Translations under genes and position numbers: made by a program
From: Thermoplasmatales archaeon
GTDB taxonomy: Archaea > Thermoplasmatota > Thermoplasmata > Thermoplasmatales > Thermoplasmataceae
Length of the DNA stretch: 64,000 nt
Assembly: GCA_027366585.1 (NCBI GenBank)
Contig: DAHXNF010000032.1
Location: 1-64,000, forward strand
Direction: 5' to 3'
Notes under the pieces: generated by a model
Database searches by the model: none
The model's input: only the letters and a program-made list of their open reading frames with translations
What the model was told of the DNA's origin: nothing
In this document: one piece after another, positions 44,390 to 55,500 of the stretch
Position numbering within the stretch: position 1 is the stretch's first letter
Layout of the letters: each line of letters opens with the position of its first letter

Positions 44390-45307
44390 ATGAAAGTACT
44401 GGTTATGGGTGGAACCGGATTCATCAGCAGAAGGCTTGTAGATCTTCTTATAAAAGATGGTGCGGATGTCACAATCGCAACTTCCGGCAGGACTGCTAAT
44501 CCATATGGTGAAGCGGTGGAGGAAATAAAGGTCAATAGATTTGACCGCATCAGCCTCGATGAAAACCTGAATTCTCCTCCCTTCTTTGATATTATCTATG
44601 ATATGCTCGGCTTTAGATCCAGGGATGTGTACGACATGATAGATCTCTTCAGGAACAGAGTAGGGCTGTATGTTTTCACTTCGACCGCCTCAGTATATTC
44701 TGGTCTGTCTGGAACTATCTCGGAGAATGAGTTCAATCCATCTGCAATGAAAGTGGATAAGCCCGGCATGGAAACCAATTATGCAGATGGCAAGAGAAAC
44801 AGTGAGTCAGTCCTATTTAACAGTGCGGCATTTCCGGCTGCAGTTGCCCGTTTTCCCAATGTCCTTGGTCATGACGATAGTACGCTCAGGTTCCAGGATC
44901 ATCTTTCAAGGATCAGGAAGGGTGAAAAGTTTATAGTACCTGAAACAAGTGGAAAAAGAAACTACGTCTGGGTAGAGGATGCAGGGCGCCTGCTTTACTG
45001 GCTAGGAAAGAATGGGAAAAGAGGCGCATACAACGGCGCATCCAAGGAAAACCTCGAGGTATCCGAGCTAATCAGGAAATTGGGAGAAATATTAGGCGTA
45101 GAGGCAAAAATAGAACGCACCGATAGAAATGAGTCAAACTCAGCCTATTATTCAAGGAATGATTATATTCTCTCTACCGAGAAAGCAGAAAGAGAGGGAT
45201 TCCATTTTTCGCCTTTCATGACATGGCTTAAGGATGAGGTAAAAGACTTTCTTGAAAAAGACGGGAAGTCATATAACTCTGCAGAGTATCGAACTCATCT
45301 CTATTAG
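44390..45307 (+). CDS. NAD-dependent epimerase/dehydratase family protein
   Basis: A 305-residue extended short-chain dehydrogenase from ATG 44390, which has GGAGGGAG upstream; the frame is open back to 44351. The Rossmann motif is VMGGTGFISRRLVDLL. The region YADGKRNSESVL holds a possible YxxxK-like pair (Y at the start, K four residues later), and FTSTASVYSG is the usual serine/threonine strand. Closest in style to nucleotide-sugar epimerases and archaeal/chloroplast RNA-binding CSP41-like SDRs. The substrate is not known. Confidence 0.8.
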   Translation: MKVLVMGGTGFISRRLVDLLIKDGADVTIATSGRTANPYGEAVEEIKVNRFDRISLDENLNSPPFFDIIYDMLGFRSRDVYDMIDLFRNRVGLYVFTSTASVYSGLSGTISENEFNPSAMKVDKPGMETNYADGKRNSESVLFNSAAFPAAVARFPNVLGHDDSTLRFQDHLSRIRKGEKFIVPETSGKRNYVWVEDAGRLLYWLGKNGKRGAYNGASKENLEVSELIRKLGEILGVEAKIERTDRNESNSAYYSRNDYILSTEKAEREGFHFSPFMTWLKDEVKDFLEKDGKSYNSAEYRTHLY

Positions 45308-45378
45308 TGAATTCTCTCTTGTGAAAGATATCAGGGATACTCTCTAATTCACAAGAATCCGGTCCTATCTCATCACTG

Positions 45379-48300
45379 TTATCCGCGCCTCCTGTAAAAC
45401 AAGGCATAACCTATAGCAGCACCCGCCGCGAATGAGGCAGCAATTATGATACTGGAAAATATAAGTTCATCTGGATAGGCGTTCACCGCTTTTCCGCTGC
45501 TGACATGTATGACAACCAGATTGCAAACATGAAGTTCGCTCACAAAGATAGTGGCTCCTCCGTTGGCCTGTTGGATGGAATCTGGGTTATAGCCAACCAG
45601 GATTTGACCCATCTTGGTCAAGTTTGTAGGATCCAGAATCGTGACGGTTCCAGAACTGCATTTTATGCGGCTGCTGGGACTTAATGATATGTTCCTTTCT
45701 GACACGTAAAGCATTCTGTCCTGCTGGTCGTAGAGTAAATCTGTTGGCTGGTTCTGCAGTGTTGAATTTTTTATGAAATGAAGATTGCTTGCATCAAGCA
45801 GGGAAATATTGTATATCTGATGGGCGAACGATACCCCGTAGCAACCAACAACTGCAATTTCGTTCAAGTCCGGGATAAAAGTTGCAGCCGTCGGAAAGTA
45901 GCTTACATTGAATGTTCCTCCCAGAACATCATAATGGGTGTCAAGGCACACAAATTGCCTGTAGTTATAATTAACATAAAGATTTCCATTATTCGGATCA
46001 CACACAATAAAATCAGAAAAGGCAGGATGAAATCCAGTCAAGTTTGCAAGGGAGATATACGCGATGTCTGATCCATTCATTCCCACCACTTCCATTCCAC
46101 CTTTCTGTGCGTCAACCGCGTACATTTTCCCGGTTTGGAAATCAATAATCATTGATGAGATAGTGAATCCGTTTGATCCAATCACATAACATCCAACCGG
46201 CATCAGCGATTGAGCATCAATAAAGAATAGGTGGTTTGTGCTTGAAAGGTATATGCAACTACCATTTGTACTAACACCAACAAATTGTATTGCGGTAGGT
46301 CTGAGATGATAGTATGTCGTTGGATTTACGAATGAAACAACTGATCCAGTTGATCCCGAATAGCTTAGCAGAGTCTGGCGATCATTGCAACGAGGCAAAG
46401 AGTTGAATGCATCCATGTATACGTGAGAACCGTCGCCTGAAACCGCTAACTGATTTCTAAATTCTTCATTATATGCGAGAAAGTAAATGCATGGTGCATT
46501 GTTGGGGTAAGAAACAAATAGGCCACTGTAAGTGTTGAAATTATCAAGGTTCAATGTGCTTGTCACTTTGCCAAGAGAAATATTGCCTAATGACATGAAT
46601 GTGATGTTAATCATCTGTGCCCTGGAGGAAATGCTAATAATTCCGGTCGCAGGTGAAGGATAAAAACTACCGGCAAATGCAACGGAAAAAAGCACACTTC
46701 TGTTAACAAAGGTGAAAAATATCCTGCTGCTGTTTGAACTGTGTGTCTCGCCACCTGCTGTAATATTCCACGCAGTTCCTATTGGAAGACCAGTCTCCCG
46801 GAAAACTACGGTGCTGTATTGCATCCATGTAAAGTTCAAAATAACAGTGATATTCGAACCATTCACTGATGGAAATGTATAGTTCTGATATCCATTGGCA
46901 TAACAACAAACCTGCAGAGTTCCATTGTGGACAATTACCACTCTTGACTGGTTCGACTGAGATGGTGCGAAGCATATATAATTGCAGCCTCCGGAATAAC
47001 GATAACTGACACGAATGTCGAGGTTTCCTGGGCCATTAAATTGAGCTATAAATTTTGCATAATAATAGCCAGGCTTCAAGAAGAAGTGAATATTAACTGT
47101 CTGGTTCGAGCCGGACACGTTCGCGCATTTCACTGAAGAAGTATCTTCAAAATAAGATGATGAATAAGAAGATGGATAACCATAATAGTATACAAATAGG
47201 TTGAAACTGTAGGATCCATTGATCACATAGAAGGAAATATCAGTGGTCTTGCCTAGATAATTAGTAGATACACTATTTGACTGACCTAAATGGAAAAGCT
47301 GTATACCCCAAATAGCGCTAAATGAGGCGAGCCCAGTCTGGTTAAAACGAAGATTATAAAATGAAACATAGACATAGCTATGAGAACCGTTGAGAAGATA
47401 GTAACTACCGTTAAGCATAGATGTACTGCCTGCACTGAAGTTGAATAGGTAAGATCCGTTTGTAACATATGCATAGAAGGTTTTGTTCATCCCAGACAAT
47501 GTAAATGAGATTTTCTGGCCTGTAACCTGTGAGCTCCACACCGTCTTAGGACCTAGCCCTATAGCTTCAACTGTAACTAAAACTACTTTTGGGAAATTTG
47601 CTATAATGGGACTACTTACACATGGAACCGATAGATTGTACAGTACTGGTGTCACATAGGTAGGTTTACCGCCAGAATAATTGGAAAACAGGCAGTACCT
47701 GTACTGATATGATCCGATCAACAGATAAAGAGAACCCGATGAATTTGTAGATCTGAAGGCAAAATCCTGAACCGTACCATTGCCGCTCGTTACGTCGATT
47801 CCCCATTGCGCACCATCCGGCAGGTTCTCAGCGGTTACGGTCAGATTGCTAAATGTAAAATTCTCGCAATCAGAGGTATCTGATAAATTAATGCCTCCAA
47901 ATGCAGGTTCAAACGTTGATCCTTGATTCTGTATTTTAACATAGTAATCTGCAAAGTATGTTGAGTAAGGCAGATAAACGGTAAAAGTCGAGTTGTTTGA
48001 GGGTGCCTCTATGCGACTCATATACGTCTCCGCTCTTGAAAGGTACTGCAAGCATGCGCTCCAGGAAAGGTTATTGACTCCAACTGGCATGCCTTGTTCT
48101 CTAAAAGCGACAGAGTGCATTGGTTGTATTATTTCCAAATTATTTGATATTGTAGTGTAATTATCACATAAAAGCACGTATCTGCCAAATTCCTCTATGT
48201 ATACGGAGTAGCAGTAACTTCCTGCGGGCACATAATAATTTGATACACTATTGTTGCCTTGCTCGGTGCATGAGTAACCAGTGAAGTCCCTTAAGCAAGA

Positions 48301-48735
48301 TTCCCAATGTCTTTGCAGAGTGTTATTTTCCAAAACTATTGATACACGATATACATTGAGAGAAACAGCCACATTGCCATCCACGGAAACAGTACCCTCA
48401 ATAATGTATGAAGTCTGATTTCCATAGTACATGAAATAGTTGTAGGTTCCAGGTGCGGAAACGAAGGTTACAGTATTGCCCTGTGTGCTGGTATACTGGG
48501 ATCCAAACTGAAGCGCCCACGTAAATCCATCAGGAAGGCCATTTTCCACAAAGGTAACAGTATACTGTATCACGGTTGTGGCCGGCACATTTTCAACTGT
48601 GTTCCCCGGGTACAACTCACTGGCATTATGATAAACCGGCACTGGAATATACCCGAGAATAGAGGTAAAAATCATGACCGCTACCATCAGAATGGGAAAA
48701 ATCCTCTTCAAAAGATTTCCAGGCATTATTAACAA
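45379..48735 (-). CDS. 1118-residue cysteine-rich surface protein with GLP-type repeats and a beta-propeller
   Basis: A giant exported protein. It has an N-terminal signal (KRIFPILMVAVMIFTSILGYI), then several repeats of a beta-sandwich module whose first strand reads like VTFVENGLPDGFTW, VAFREQGMPVG, VTAENLPDGAQWGI and VVFRETGLPIGTAW (the module also found in thermopsin-type and other archaeal surface proteins). A YncE-like propeller follows over about residues 740-1080. One C-terminal helix (IIIAASFAAGAAIGYALFY) precedes a basic RRRG tail. Roughly twenty cysteines are spread through the body, uncommon for archaeal surface proteins; glycosylation sequons are dense. The role is presumably adhesion or surface scaffold. 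Confidence 0.85.
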   Translation of the reverse strand: MLIMPGNLLKRIFPILMVAVMIFTSILGYIPVPVYHNASELYPGNTVENVPATTVIQYTVTFVENGLPDGFTWALQFGSQYTSTQGNTVTFVSAPGTYNYFMYYGNQTSYIIEGTVSVDGNVAVSLNVYRVSIVLENNTLQRHWESCLRDFTGYSCTEQGNNSVSNYYVPAGSYCYSVYIEEFGRYVLLCDNYTTISNNLEIIQPMHSVAFREQGMPVGVNNLSWSACLQYLSRAETYMSRIEAPSNNSTFTVYLPYSTYFADYYVKIQNQGSTFEPAFGGINLSDTSDCENFTFSNLTVTAENLPDGAQWGIDVTSGNGTVQDFAFRSTNSSGSLYLLIGSYQYRYCLFSNYSGGKPTYVTPVLYNLSVPCVSSPIIANFPKVVLVTVEAIGLGPKTVWSSQVTGQKISFTLSGMNKTFYAYVTNGSYLFNFSAGSTSMLNGSYYLLNGSHSYVYVSFYNLRFNQTGLASFSAIWGIQLFHLGQSNSVSTNYLGKTTDISFYVINGSYSFNLFVYYYGYPSSYSSSYFEDTSSVKCANVSGSNQTVNIHFFLKPGYYYAKFIAQFNGPGNLDIRVSYRYSGGCNYICFAPSQSNQSRVVIVHNGTLQVCCYANGYQNYTFPSVNGSNITVILNFTWMQYSTVVFRETGLPIGTAWNITAGGETHSSNSSRIFFTFVNRSVLFSVAFAGSFYPSPATGIISISSRAQMINITFMSLGNISLGKVTSTLNLDNFNTYSGLFVSYPNNAPCIYFLAYNEEFRNQLAVSGDGSHVYMDAFNSLPRCNDRQTLLSYSGSTGSVVSFVNPTTYYHLRPTAIQFVGVSTNGSCIYLSSTNHLFFIDAQSLMPVGCYVIGSNGFTISSMIIDFQTGKMYAVDAQKGGMEVVGMNGSDIAYISLANLTGFHPAFSDFIVCDPNNGNLYVNYNYRQFVCLDTHYDVLGGTFNVSYFPTAATFIPDLNEIAVVGCYGVSFAHQIYNISLLDASNLHFIKNSTLQNQPTDLLYDQQDRMLYVSERNISLSPSSRIKCSSGTVTILDPTNLTKMGQILVGYNPDSIQQANGGATIFVSELHVCNLVVIHVSSGKAVNAYPDELIFSSIIIAASFAAGAAIGYALFYRRRG

Positions 48736-48839
48736 TGTGTTAATTTCAGATATTTAATAACTTTTTCTACCATCTTAGCATTCACTTTTTGGCATCTTTG
48801 CAACTATCAGTCAACGACTTGACAGCAAAGTCAGTATCA

Positions 48840-48847
48840 ATCTATAA
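48840..48847 (+). promoter_or_regulatory. TATA box of the thiolase gene
   Basis: TCTATAAATC lies about 30 bases before the ATG at 48875. With initiation 25 bases downstream, the thiolase mRNA would be nearly leaderless, matching the missing ribosome site. Confidence 0.5.
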
Positions 48848-48874
48848 ATCTATGCTGATAATCCTGCAAGCATA

Positions 48875-50038
48875 ATGAACGACGTATTCATAGTGGGCTC
48901 AGTAAGGACTCCGATTGGCAAGTTTGGCGGGACTCTAAAGTCATACAGAGCGGTGGATCTTGGAGGCATAGCAGTAAAGGAAGCAATAACCCGGTCAAAG
49001 GTACCTGCGAGTGAAGTTGAGGAGGTCATAATGGGAAATGTATTGCAGGCCGGAAATGGACAGAACCCGGCCGGTCAGGCATCCACGCTTGCTGGTCTTA
49101 GCGACTCAACACTGAAGTATACTGTGAACGTTGTTTGTGCATCTGGAATGCTGGCAATAGAATCTGCCTACAGAGAAATCAAGCTCGGTGAGAGAAAGGT
49201 GGTGGTTGCTGGAGGAATGGAAAGCATGAGCAACTCTCCCCTGATGCTCCCGGCAGACTTTAGATGGGGAGTAAAACAGCTTTTGACACAGAACCCAGGC
49301 ATGAAAGATGCAATGCTCTCTGATGGCCTATTGGATGCATTTTATTCTGAGCATATGGGTGTATCCGCGGACAGGACTGCCAAAAAATACGGGGTGACAA
49401 GGAAGGAAGCGGACGAATTCTCATATGAAAGCAACGTTCGCGCAGACAGGGCATGGAAGAGCGGTGTTTTTGTCAAGGAGAGCATTCCAGTAGGTACCCT
49501 TACTCAGGACGAAGGGATCAGGGTCTCAGATCCTTCGGTTCTTGGCAGGTTGAAGCCTGCATTTGGCCCGAACGGTGTCCTGACTGCAGGTAACTCCTCA
49601 CAGCTTTCAGACGGAGCTTCGGCACTCGTTCTCGCATCGGAAGAAGCTATTGATGAAATGAGCCTAAAGCCATTGGCCAGAATAACTGGTTATAATCAAT
49701 CCTCACTCCCACCGAGGGATTTCGTTGAAACGCCAATCCCCTGTACTAGACAGTTTCTGGAAAAACAGGGCAAGAAAATAGGCTATTACGACCTTGTTGA
49801 ACACAATGAAGCTTTTTCAATTGCCTCAATCATCGTAAGGGACAAACTGGGCGTAGAGGGAGATCGTTTCAACATTAACGGCGGGGCAGTAGCAATCGGG
49901 CACCCTCTTGGTAACAGCGGTTCCAGGATTGTTGTGACCCTTCTCAACGCACTCACTGAATCAAAAATGAAGACTGGGCTCGCAACCATCTGCCATGGAG
50001 GCGGCGGGGCTCACACAATGTCTGTCGAGATTGTCTAG
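48875..50038 (+). CDS. acetyl-CoA acetyltransferase (thiolase)
   Basis: A 387-residue thiolase. The nucleophilic cysteine is in NVVCASGMLAIESA (about residue 88), the second catalytic pair in EHNEAFSIA and GGAVAIGHPLGNSGSR, and the C-terminal cysteine in CHGGGGAHTMSVE. The length is normal. It condenses two acetyl-CoA or cleaves acetoacetyl-CoA. An enoyl-CoA hydratase gene follows after 36 bases, consistent with acyl-CoA metabolism, but no dehydrogenase or HMG-CoA synthase gene is adjacent. It could serve either beta-oxidation or the entry to the mevalonate pathway. Confidence 0.92.
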   Translation: MNDVFIVGSVRTPIGKFGGTLKSYRAVDLGGIAVKEAITRSKVPASEVEEVIMGNVLQAGNGQNPAGQASTLAGLSDSTLKYTVNVVCASGMLAIESAYREIKLGERKVVVAGGMESMSNSPLMLPADFRWGVKQLLTQNPGMKDAMLSDGLLDAFYSEHMGVSADRTAKKYGVTRKEADEFSYESNVRADRAWKSGVFVKESIPVGTLTQDEGIRVSDPSVLGRLKPAFGPNGVLTAGNSSQLSDGASALVLASEEAIDEMSLKPLARITGYNQSSLPPRDFVETPIPCTRQFLEKQGKKIGYYDLVEHNEAFSIASIIVRDKLGVEGDRFNINGGAVAIGHPLGNSGSRIVVTLLNALTESKMKTGLATICHGGGGAHTMSVEIV

Positions 50039-50074
50039 CCTCAACACTTATAATTCCTCTCATAATAACATAGC

Positions 50075-50824
50075 ATGAAATACGAAAATCTAGTTGTCAA
50101 CGAAGAGAAAGGAATTCGCAACATCCGTATTCAGAGACAGTCAGATCTGAACCCTCTTGACCTCCAGACACTCCAGGAAATCAAGGCATGCATGAATGAG
50201 AAACCAATGATAACAGTAATCACTGGTAGTGACAGAGCCTTTTCTGCCGGTGCCGATATCAAAAACTTCAGTGACCTTAAGCCATCTGTTGCGTATTCGT
50301 TTGCACGAGAAGGTCACTTCGTGATGAATTTCATCGCATCCTACGAAGCACCCGTTATAGCAAGCGTAAAAGGATACGCCCTAGGCGGCGGTTTCGAGCT
50401 CGCGCTCGCCTGCGACTTCAGGATTGGATCCAGAAATGCAAAACTTGGGCTTACCGAACTTAACATCGGTCTTATTCCAGGGTGGGGTGGTACACAAAGA
50501 CTTAAAGATCTTGTTGGAGAACAGATTGCATTTTACCTTATAGGAACATCGAAAGTAATAAATGCAGATGAAGCCGTATCTTATGGGGTATTGCTTGAAG
50601 TCTCTGACAATCCAGACAAGAGTGCGATGGATCTTGCCATGACCCTGAGGGATAAATCACTGTTTACGTTGAAGGCTGTAAAGTCCCTTGTCAGATCACA
50701 GCCCGGCGGAAGATATGAGGATGAGAAGCAGTTGTTTGGCATGGCATTTGAGACACCTGACAGCAAGGAAGGCGTCCAGGCATTTATGGAAAAGAGAAAG
50801 CCCGTATTTAATCAGCATAAGTAA
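50075..50824 (+). CDS. enoyl-CoA hydratase/isomerase family protein
   Basis: A 249-residue crotonase-fold enzyme. The oxyanion-hole strands are AFSAGADIKNF and GGGFELALACDFRI, with the catalytic region ELNIGLIPGWGGTQRL, where a glutamate precedes and the second expected catalytic glutamate seems replaced by glycine/tryptophan, so the exact reaction is open. The gene is close behind the thiolase and probably co-transcribed. Both enzymes act on acyl-CoA. It ends four bases before the convergent cysteine synthase gene. Confidence 0.88.
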   Translation: MKYENLVVNEEKGIRNIRIQRQSDLNPLDLQTLQEIKACMNEKPMITVITGSDRAFSAGADIKNFSDLKPSVAYSFAREGHFVMNFIASYEAPVIASVKGYALGGGFELALACDFRIGSRNAKLGLTELNIGLIPGWGGTQRLKDLVGEQIAFYLIGTSKVINADEAVSYGVLLEVSDNPDKSAMDLAMTLRDKSLFTLKAVKSLVRSQPGGRYEDEKQLFGMAFETPDSKEGVQAFMEKRKPVFNQHK

Positions 50825-50828
50825 TTCA

Positions 50829-51833
50829 TCAAAGATACACACAACCGGCCGGGTCATGTTCCAGGAGCCGAACATATTCATCGTACTCAGGCTGCGTGAA
50901 CAGTCCCCTGGAAATGTATGTCTCCCGGTATTTCTCAGCACTATCAGGAAAAACCGTTAGTATCCTGGACCCGGGATTTTCCCCTCCGATTTTCAGAGCT
51001 GAAAAAAAGTTCGCCGCTGAAGACAGGCCTACAAATAGTCCTAGATGCACCATCTCTCTTAGCTGTGTTTCAGCATCCGTGTCTTCAACCGATCTCCATT
51101 CATCTATCAGTTGCATGTTTTTACTCAGGATCTCCGGTGTTCTCGATACCTTAAGATTTTTCAGGCCCTGAATCTTATGGTAGGGCTGAGGCATCACGCC
51201 AATTACCCTGGTGTTAGGACTGAACTTCTTAAAATACTTCGCAAGTCCAGTCAATGTGCCGCCTGTTCCAATGGAAACCACAACGTGAGTAAATCCTTCT
51301 GGTACAGCCTTTACAGCTTCTGGTCCGGTAGTGTAAAAATGGGCATTCGTGTTAGAATCGTTTGAATACTGATCAAAGTTAATGTATTTTTCAGGATACC
51401 TGGAAATCTCCTCCTTGAGGAGTGCAACTGCTGAGTCTATATTTATTGAGCTCTTTTTGCTTGCTTCATCGAACACCTCAACAACATCCTGCTCTGTTGC
51501 ACGCAATACACTCTTAGTGGCTGCACTTGACGCGTTCGGCACATATATTTTCGCTCGATACCCGAGGTCTCGTGCTATGCTTGCAATTGCTATACCTGTA
51601 TTTCCAGAACTTGCTTCTATTATGGTCCTGCTTTTATTCAGGACACCCTGGCGTAAAGCAGACGCAATCATGAAAAAAGCGGCTCTGTCCTTAATTGAAT
51701 GGAACTTATTACGATACTCAAGCTTTGCATATATCGAGAAATTAGTTCCTCTATAAGAATAAAGTGGCGTCCTGCCAATACCATATTTATATGCCTCTCC
51801 CCTTATTTCCAGGTAGTCTGAATCTTCAAGCAT
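50829..51833 (-). CDS. cysteine synthase-family PLP enzyme
   Basis: A 334-residue fold-type II PLP enzyme. The PLP lysine is in NKFHSIKDRAA (the S-x-K-D-R block), the substrate loop is ASSGNTGIA and the phosphate loop is GTGGTLTG. Family activities include O-acetylserine or O-phosphoserine sulfhydrylation to cysteine, and cystathionine beta-synthesis. The C-terminus has no CBS domain. Which sulfur donor and substrate is used is not deducible, although the O-phosphoserine route is common in archaea. The start is ATG. Confidence 0.88.
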   Translation of the reverse strand: MLEDSDYLEIRGEAYKYGIGRTPLYSYRGTNFSIYAKLEYRNKFHSIKDRAAFFMIASALRQGVLNKSRTIIEASSGNTGIAIASIARDLGYRAKIYVPNASSAATKSVLRATEQDVVEVFDEASKKSSINIDSAVALLKEEISRYPEKYINFDQYSNDSNTNAHFYTTGPEAVKAVPEGFTHVVVSIGTGGTLTGLAKYFKKFSPNTRVIGVMPQPYHKIQGLKNLKVSRTPEILSKNMQLIDEWRSVEDTDAETQLREMVHLGLFVGLSSAANFFSALKIGGENPGSRILTVFPDSAEKYRETYISRGLFTQPEYDEYVRLLEHDPAGCVYL

Positions 51834-51903
51834 GTGTTGTCTCTCATATTTCTTGCTGTCTTATTATCCTTCTTTGAAGAGTCTACCTTTAAATGAAGTG
51901 GAT

Positions 51904-52365
51904 TCATTTTCTATCATACTTTTTCGTTACGGCACATTGCCAGTTCCTTGGCACCCTTTTGTACTTTACCTGTTCAACCAGGCCATCGATAGCATTCCGA
52001 TCTTTCAGGACGGAATATATTTCATTTTCTTCTCTAATGCAGTGAAGGGTAAACAATCGACTAAGACCTTCAATTCTATCCATGGCTCTTTCATGATCGT
52101 TACTTTCCATGTAACTGAGGATTTTATCTAACAGCCTGATCAAACCGGCATGCTCCGTCTCAAGGCCAAGTATAAAAGCATGTTGTACGAGTGTTGAAGC
52201 CATTTGGAAAACATAAGTTTCTTCGCGATAGAAGTGCAGTATCATCCTTTTTTGCAAGTTGTACAAAATGCTCCTTAACTCATGTTCATTCTTATGCGAA
52301 TCAGATAACTCGACTATCAATTTCCGAATCTTTCCATGATCGGAGGAAAAGGCAGAATATTCCAC
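51904..52365 (-). CDS. hemerythrin (HHE) domain protein
   Basis: A 153-residue four-helix-bundle protein of the HHE cation-binding family. Candidate di-iron ligands are H10 (SSDHGKI), H44 with E48 (HFYREETYVF), H72/E76-H77 (ETEHAGL), and H107 with E111 (LHCIREENEI). Such proteins bind oxygen, NO or iron. The gene starts at ATG 52365 and diverges from smc. It lies 70 bases upstream of the cysteine synthase gene on the same strand. Confidence 0.82.
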   Translation of the reverse strand: MEYSAFSSDHGKIRKLIVELSDSHKNEHELRSILYNLQKRMILHFYREETYVFQMASTLVQHAFILGLETEHAGLIRLLDKILSYMESNDHERAMDRIEGLSRLFTLHCIREENEIYSVLKDRNAIDGLVEQVKYKRVPRNWQCAVTKKYDRK

Positions 52366-52588
52366 TCAGGTTAATGCTATTCCTAAATTTATGTTGTTCC
52401 AGATATTTCTCTTCAACATTTTTCACATCTAAGATGTTAAACTGCATTTGTCAGACAATATATAATTGTTATACCAAGGTTACAAAATCAATAAAGGTTG
52501 GTCTCTGCTCGCCACATAATAGAAATATTTAAATATTGATATACATTATGATTTATGCGTTAACAGGCATTTGTCAGACGGGTGTAAA

Positions 52589-55500
52589 ATGATCATTGAA
52601 TCAGTGGAACTGGACAATTTCAAATCGTTCGGCAATAAGAAGAGGATACTTTTCCGTGACGGCTTCACCGTGATCACTGGACCCAATGGAAGCGGAAAGA
52701 GCAACATAGGTGACGCAATGCTCTTTGTTCTGGGCATAAGATCCTCGAAGGCAATACGTGCGGATCGTCTCCCAGATCTTATACATAAAGTTGCACCAGG
52801 AAAGAAGCAGGGGACAAGTTGTTCTGTGACGATTGTCATGGATTCCCAGGACAAGTCGCAGCCGGAGGAGGAACGCAAGACCCGGATAACAAGGGAGATT
52901 TCTGTAGACGATAACCAGGAATGCAAGAGCACCTATTACATAAACGGGAGCAAGGCGAAGAGGGGGGACGTTGAAACAATCCTGGATAATGCACAGATCT
53001 ACCTGGATGCATACAGTTTTGTTCTCCAGGGCGATATCAACAACCTTGTCAAGATGACGGGTACAGAGAGAAGAAAGCTTCTTGAGTCAATAGCCGGAAT
53101 CGAGAATTATAATATTCAGATAGAAAAAGCCCAGTCTGATATAGATGGAATTGAGGATAATCTTTCCAAGATACAGATACTCATTGACGAAACGCAGAGG
53201 CGTTCAGATCAGCTTGCTGAGGAGAAGAAGAACGCAGAGCGATACAATGAGATTACAGCAAGCATTGGATCGCATGAAGCAACCCTGCTGCGCATAGATC
53301 ATATATCCGCTGAGAGAGAGCTGGCAGCTTACACAAAAAGCATGCAGGAGATAGACGGACAAATCACTGCATCAAGACAGAAGATCAGCGACCTGCAAAA
53401 CAGGATCTCGGAGACTGAAAGCACGATCGTGAGAGTGGAAGAAGAGAAGAACAGGTTTGGCGGGGATGAACTGAAGAGAGTTGTGGATTCAATTCGTGAC
53501 TTGACGCTTCAGAAGGCCAAGGAAGAGATCAACCTCGACAATCTTCGTGACGATATTGTGTCCTTCGAGGGGAAGATAAAAGACCTGAATGCCAACAATG
53601 AGTTCCTCTCTAAGGATATTGAAAAGTTAAAAAAAGAGGCAGACAGGCTGAAGAGTTCTGTTAAGGAAGATGAGAAGAGGATTGCAGAATTTACAGCGAG
53701 CCTCGATGCTTTGAGGTCAAACGCGAAGGTAAGTTCAAAGGCCTTTACAAAGTACAGACTGGAAATGGAGGCAATTGATGCAAAGATTCTCAAGGCAAAT
53801 TCACAGATCATTGCAACTTCTGATAAGGAATCAAATGTAAAGTCCCAGAGGGAGAAGATCCTTTCGGATCTCAGGCATATGGAGAGCAGGGAGTCAGACA
53901 CGCTTCTGGAACTTAACGATGCAAAGTACAAGATTGACAGCGTAGAGAAGGATGCTTCTGGAAGCAAGAAGGCATACGATGATCTGAACCAGAAGTACAT
54001 TGCTCTTAGGAAAGCGGTTTCAGACGGAGACCGGAAGAAGGATGAACTGAACAGGCAGCTGGTTGAACTCACAAAGGAATATGAAAAGCTTTCAAGTATG
54101 CTCTCCCGCTCGTCACAATCTTCGAGAACATTTTCGGCTATCCTCGAAGCGAGGGCCTCAGGCGAACTCACCGGGGTGCACGGCCTGGTAAAGGATCTTG
54201 TAAGCTATGACCCTAAGTTCCAGATGGCTGTGCTTTCGTCAGGCGGTTCCAGGCTGAATTCTGTTGTTGTCGAAGATGATTCGGTGGCCGAGCAATGTCT
54301 TAACATACTGAAACGCAAGAAGGCGGGTAAGTTGACATTCCTGCCGATGAACAAGATGCTGAACGGAAGACCAAGGGCGAAGGCGATAATGGTCCGCAAT
54401 TCAGGAGAAAGCCTTGGATATGTCTTCGAAAACGTGAGTTACGACAAGAAATATGAAAACATAATCTGGTATGCATTCCAGGACTGCCTGATTCTTCCGG
54501 ATGTTGCTACCGCAAGGAGGCACATGAGCGGAGTTCGTCTCGTTACACTAGATGGAGATATCTTCGAGGCAAGCGGCGCCATTACCGGCGGCTTCTCAGA
54601 GAGGAAGGAGGAAACATCGGAAAGGCGCATAATGGAAGTCTCGGAGCAAATGACCCAGACTTCTGAGGATCTGGAGAAGGTAAAAACCAGGCTCGAATCT
54701 GACAGGATCGAGCTTGATGCTGTTACCACCCAGCTGTCAACAAGCTCTAAGAAAATAGGATCAGGATCGTCGCAGGTCGACATGTACATAGAGATCCGGG
54801 ACAGGGCTTCGGCTGATCTGGAAAAAATCAAACAGGAATTAACGAAGCTTAAAACAGATCTGAAAAAAGAGGAAGACCAGATTACAGAGATCCAGGAGGA
54901 AAGGTCTCAATTCGAATCTGATATTGCGGATCTCAACAAGGAGAGAGATACAATCGCCGCAAAACTGTCTGAAATATCGCCTGAATCAATGGAAAAGGAA
55001 GGAGAACTTGAAACCAAACTTGCTGAACTGAGGCAGGAAAGGGAAAGCCTGGTATCCGCACTTTCAACAACAATGTCGGACCTCAGGATCCAGGAAAAAA
55101 TATTCTCAGACCAAGGGATCGCGATCACTGACTACGAGACCCAGATTGGTTCGAAGAAGCAACTATCGCTAGAAATTGAGAAAAAGCTCAGGCAGATCCA
55201 GTCGGATCTCGAAAAGAGCAAGCTGATTGAAGAGCAGCTCAACTCTAAGGCAAAGGAATATAATGACAGGATCAACTCGCTCAACATTGAGCTGCAGTCT
55301 CTTCGCGGAAACGTGGAAACTGCAAACGCAATGATACGAAGTTACGAGGATAACCGGCTTAACACATCACTTAGAATCCAGTCAATCAACGAAAAAATTC
55401 AGCAGATAGACGCACAGATTGCTGACTGCAGGTTCTCTCCGGTCGACACAGGTATGTCTGTTGTTGAGATAAAGAGGACAATCACATCGCTTCGCAAGGA

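Noticed and set aside
53509-54171. 220-codon open frame on the minus strand
   Set aside because: It lies antisense to the coiled-coil part of smc. Its Ser/Leu/Phe-rich composition is the usual shadow of Glu/Lys-rich codons, and no start signals are present.
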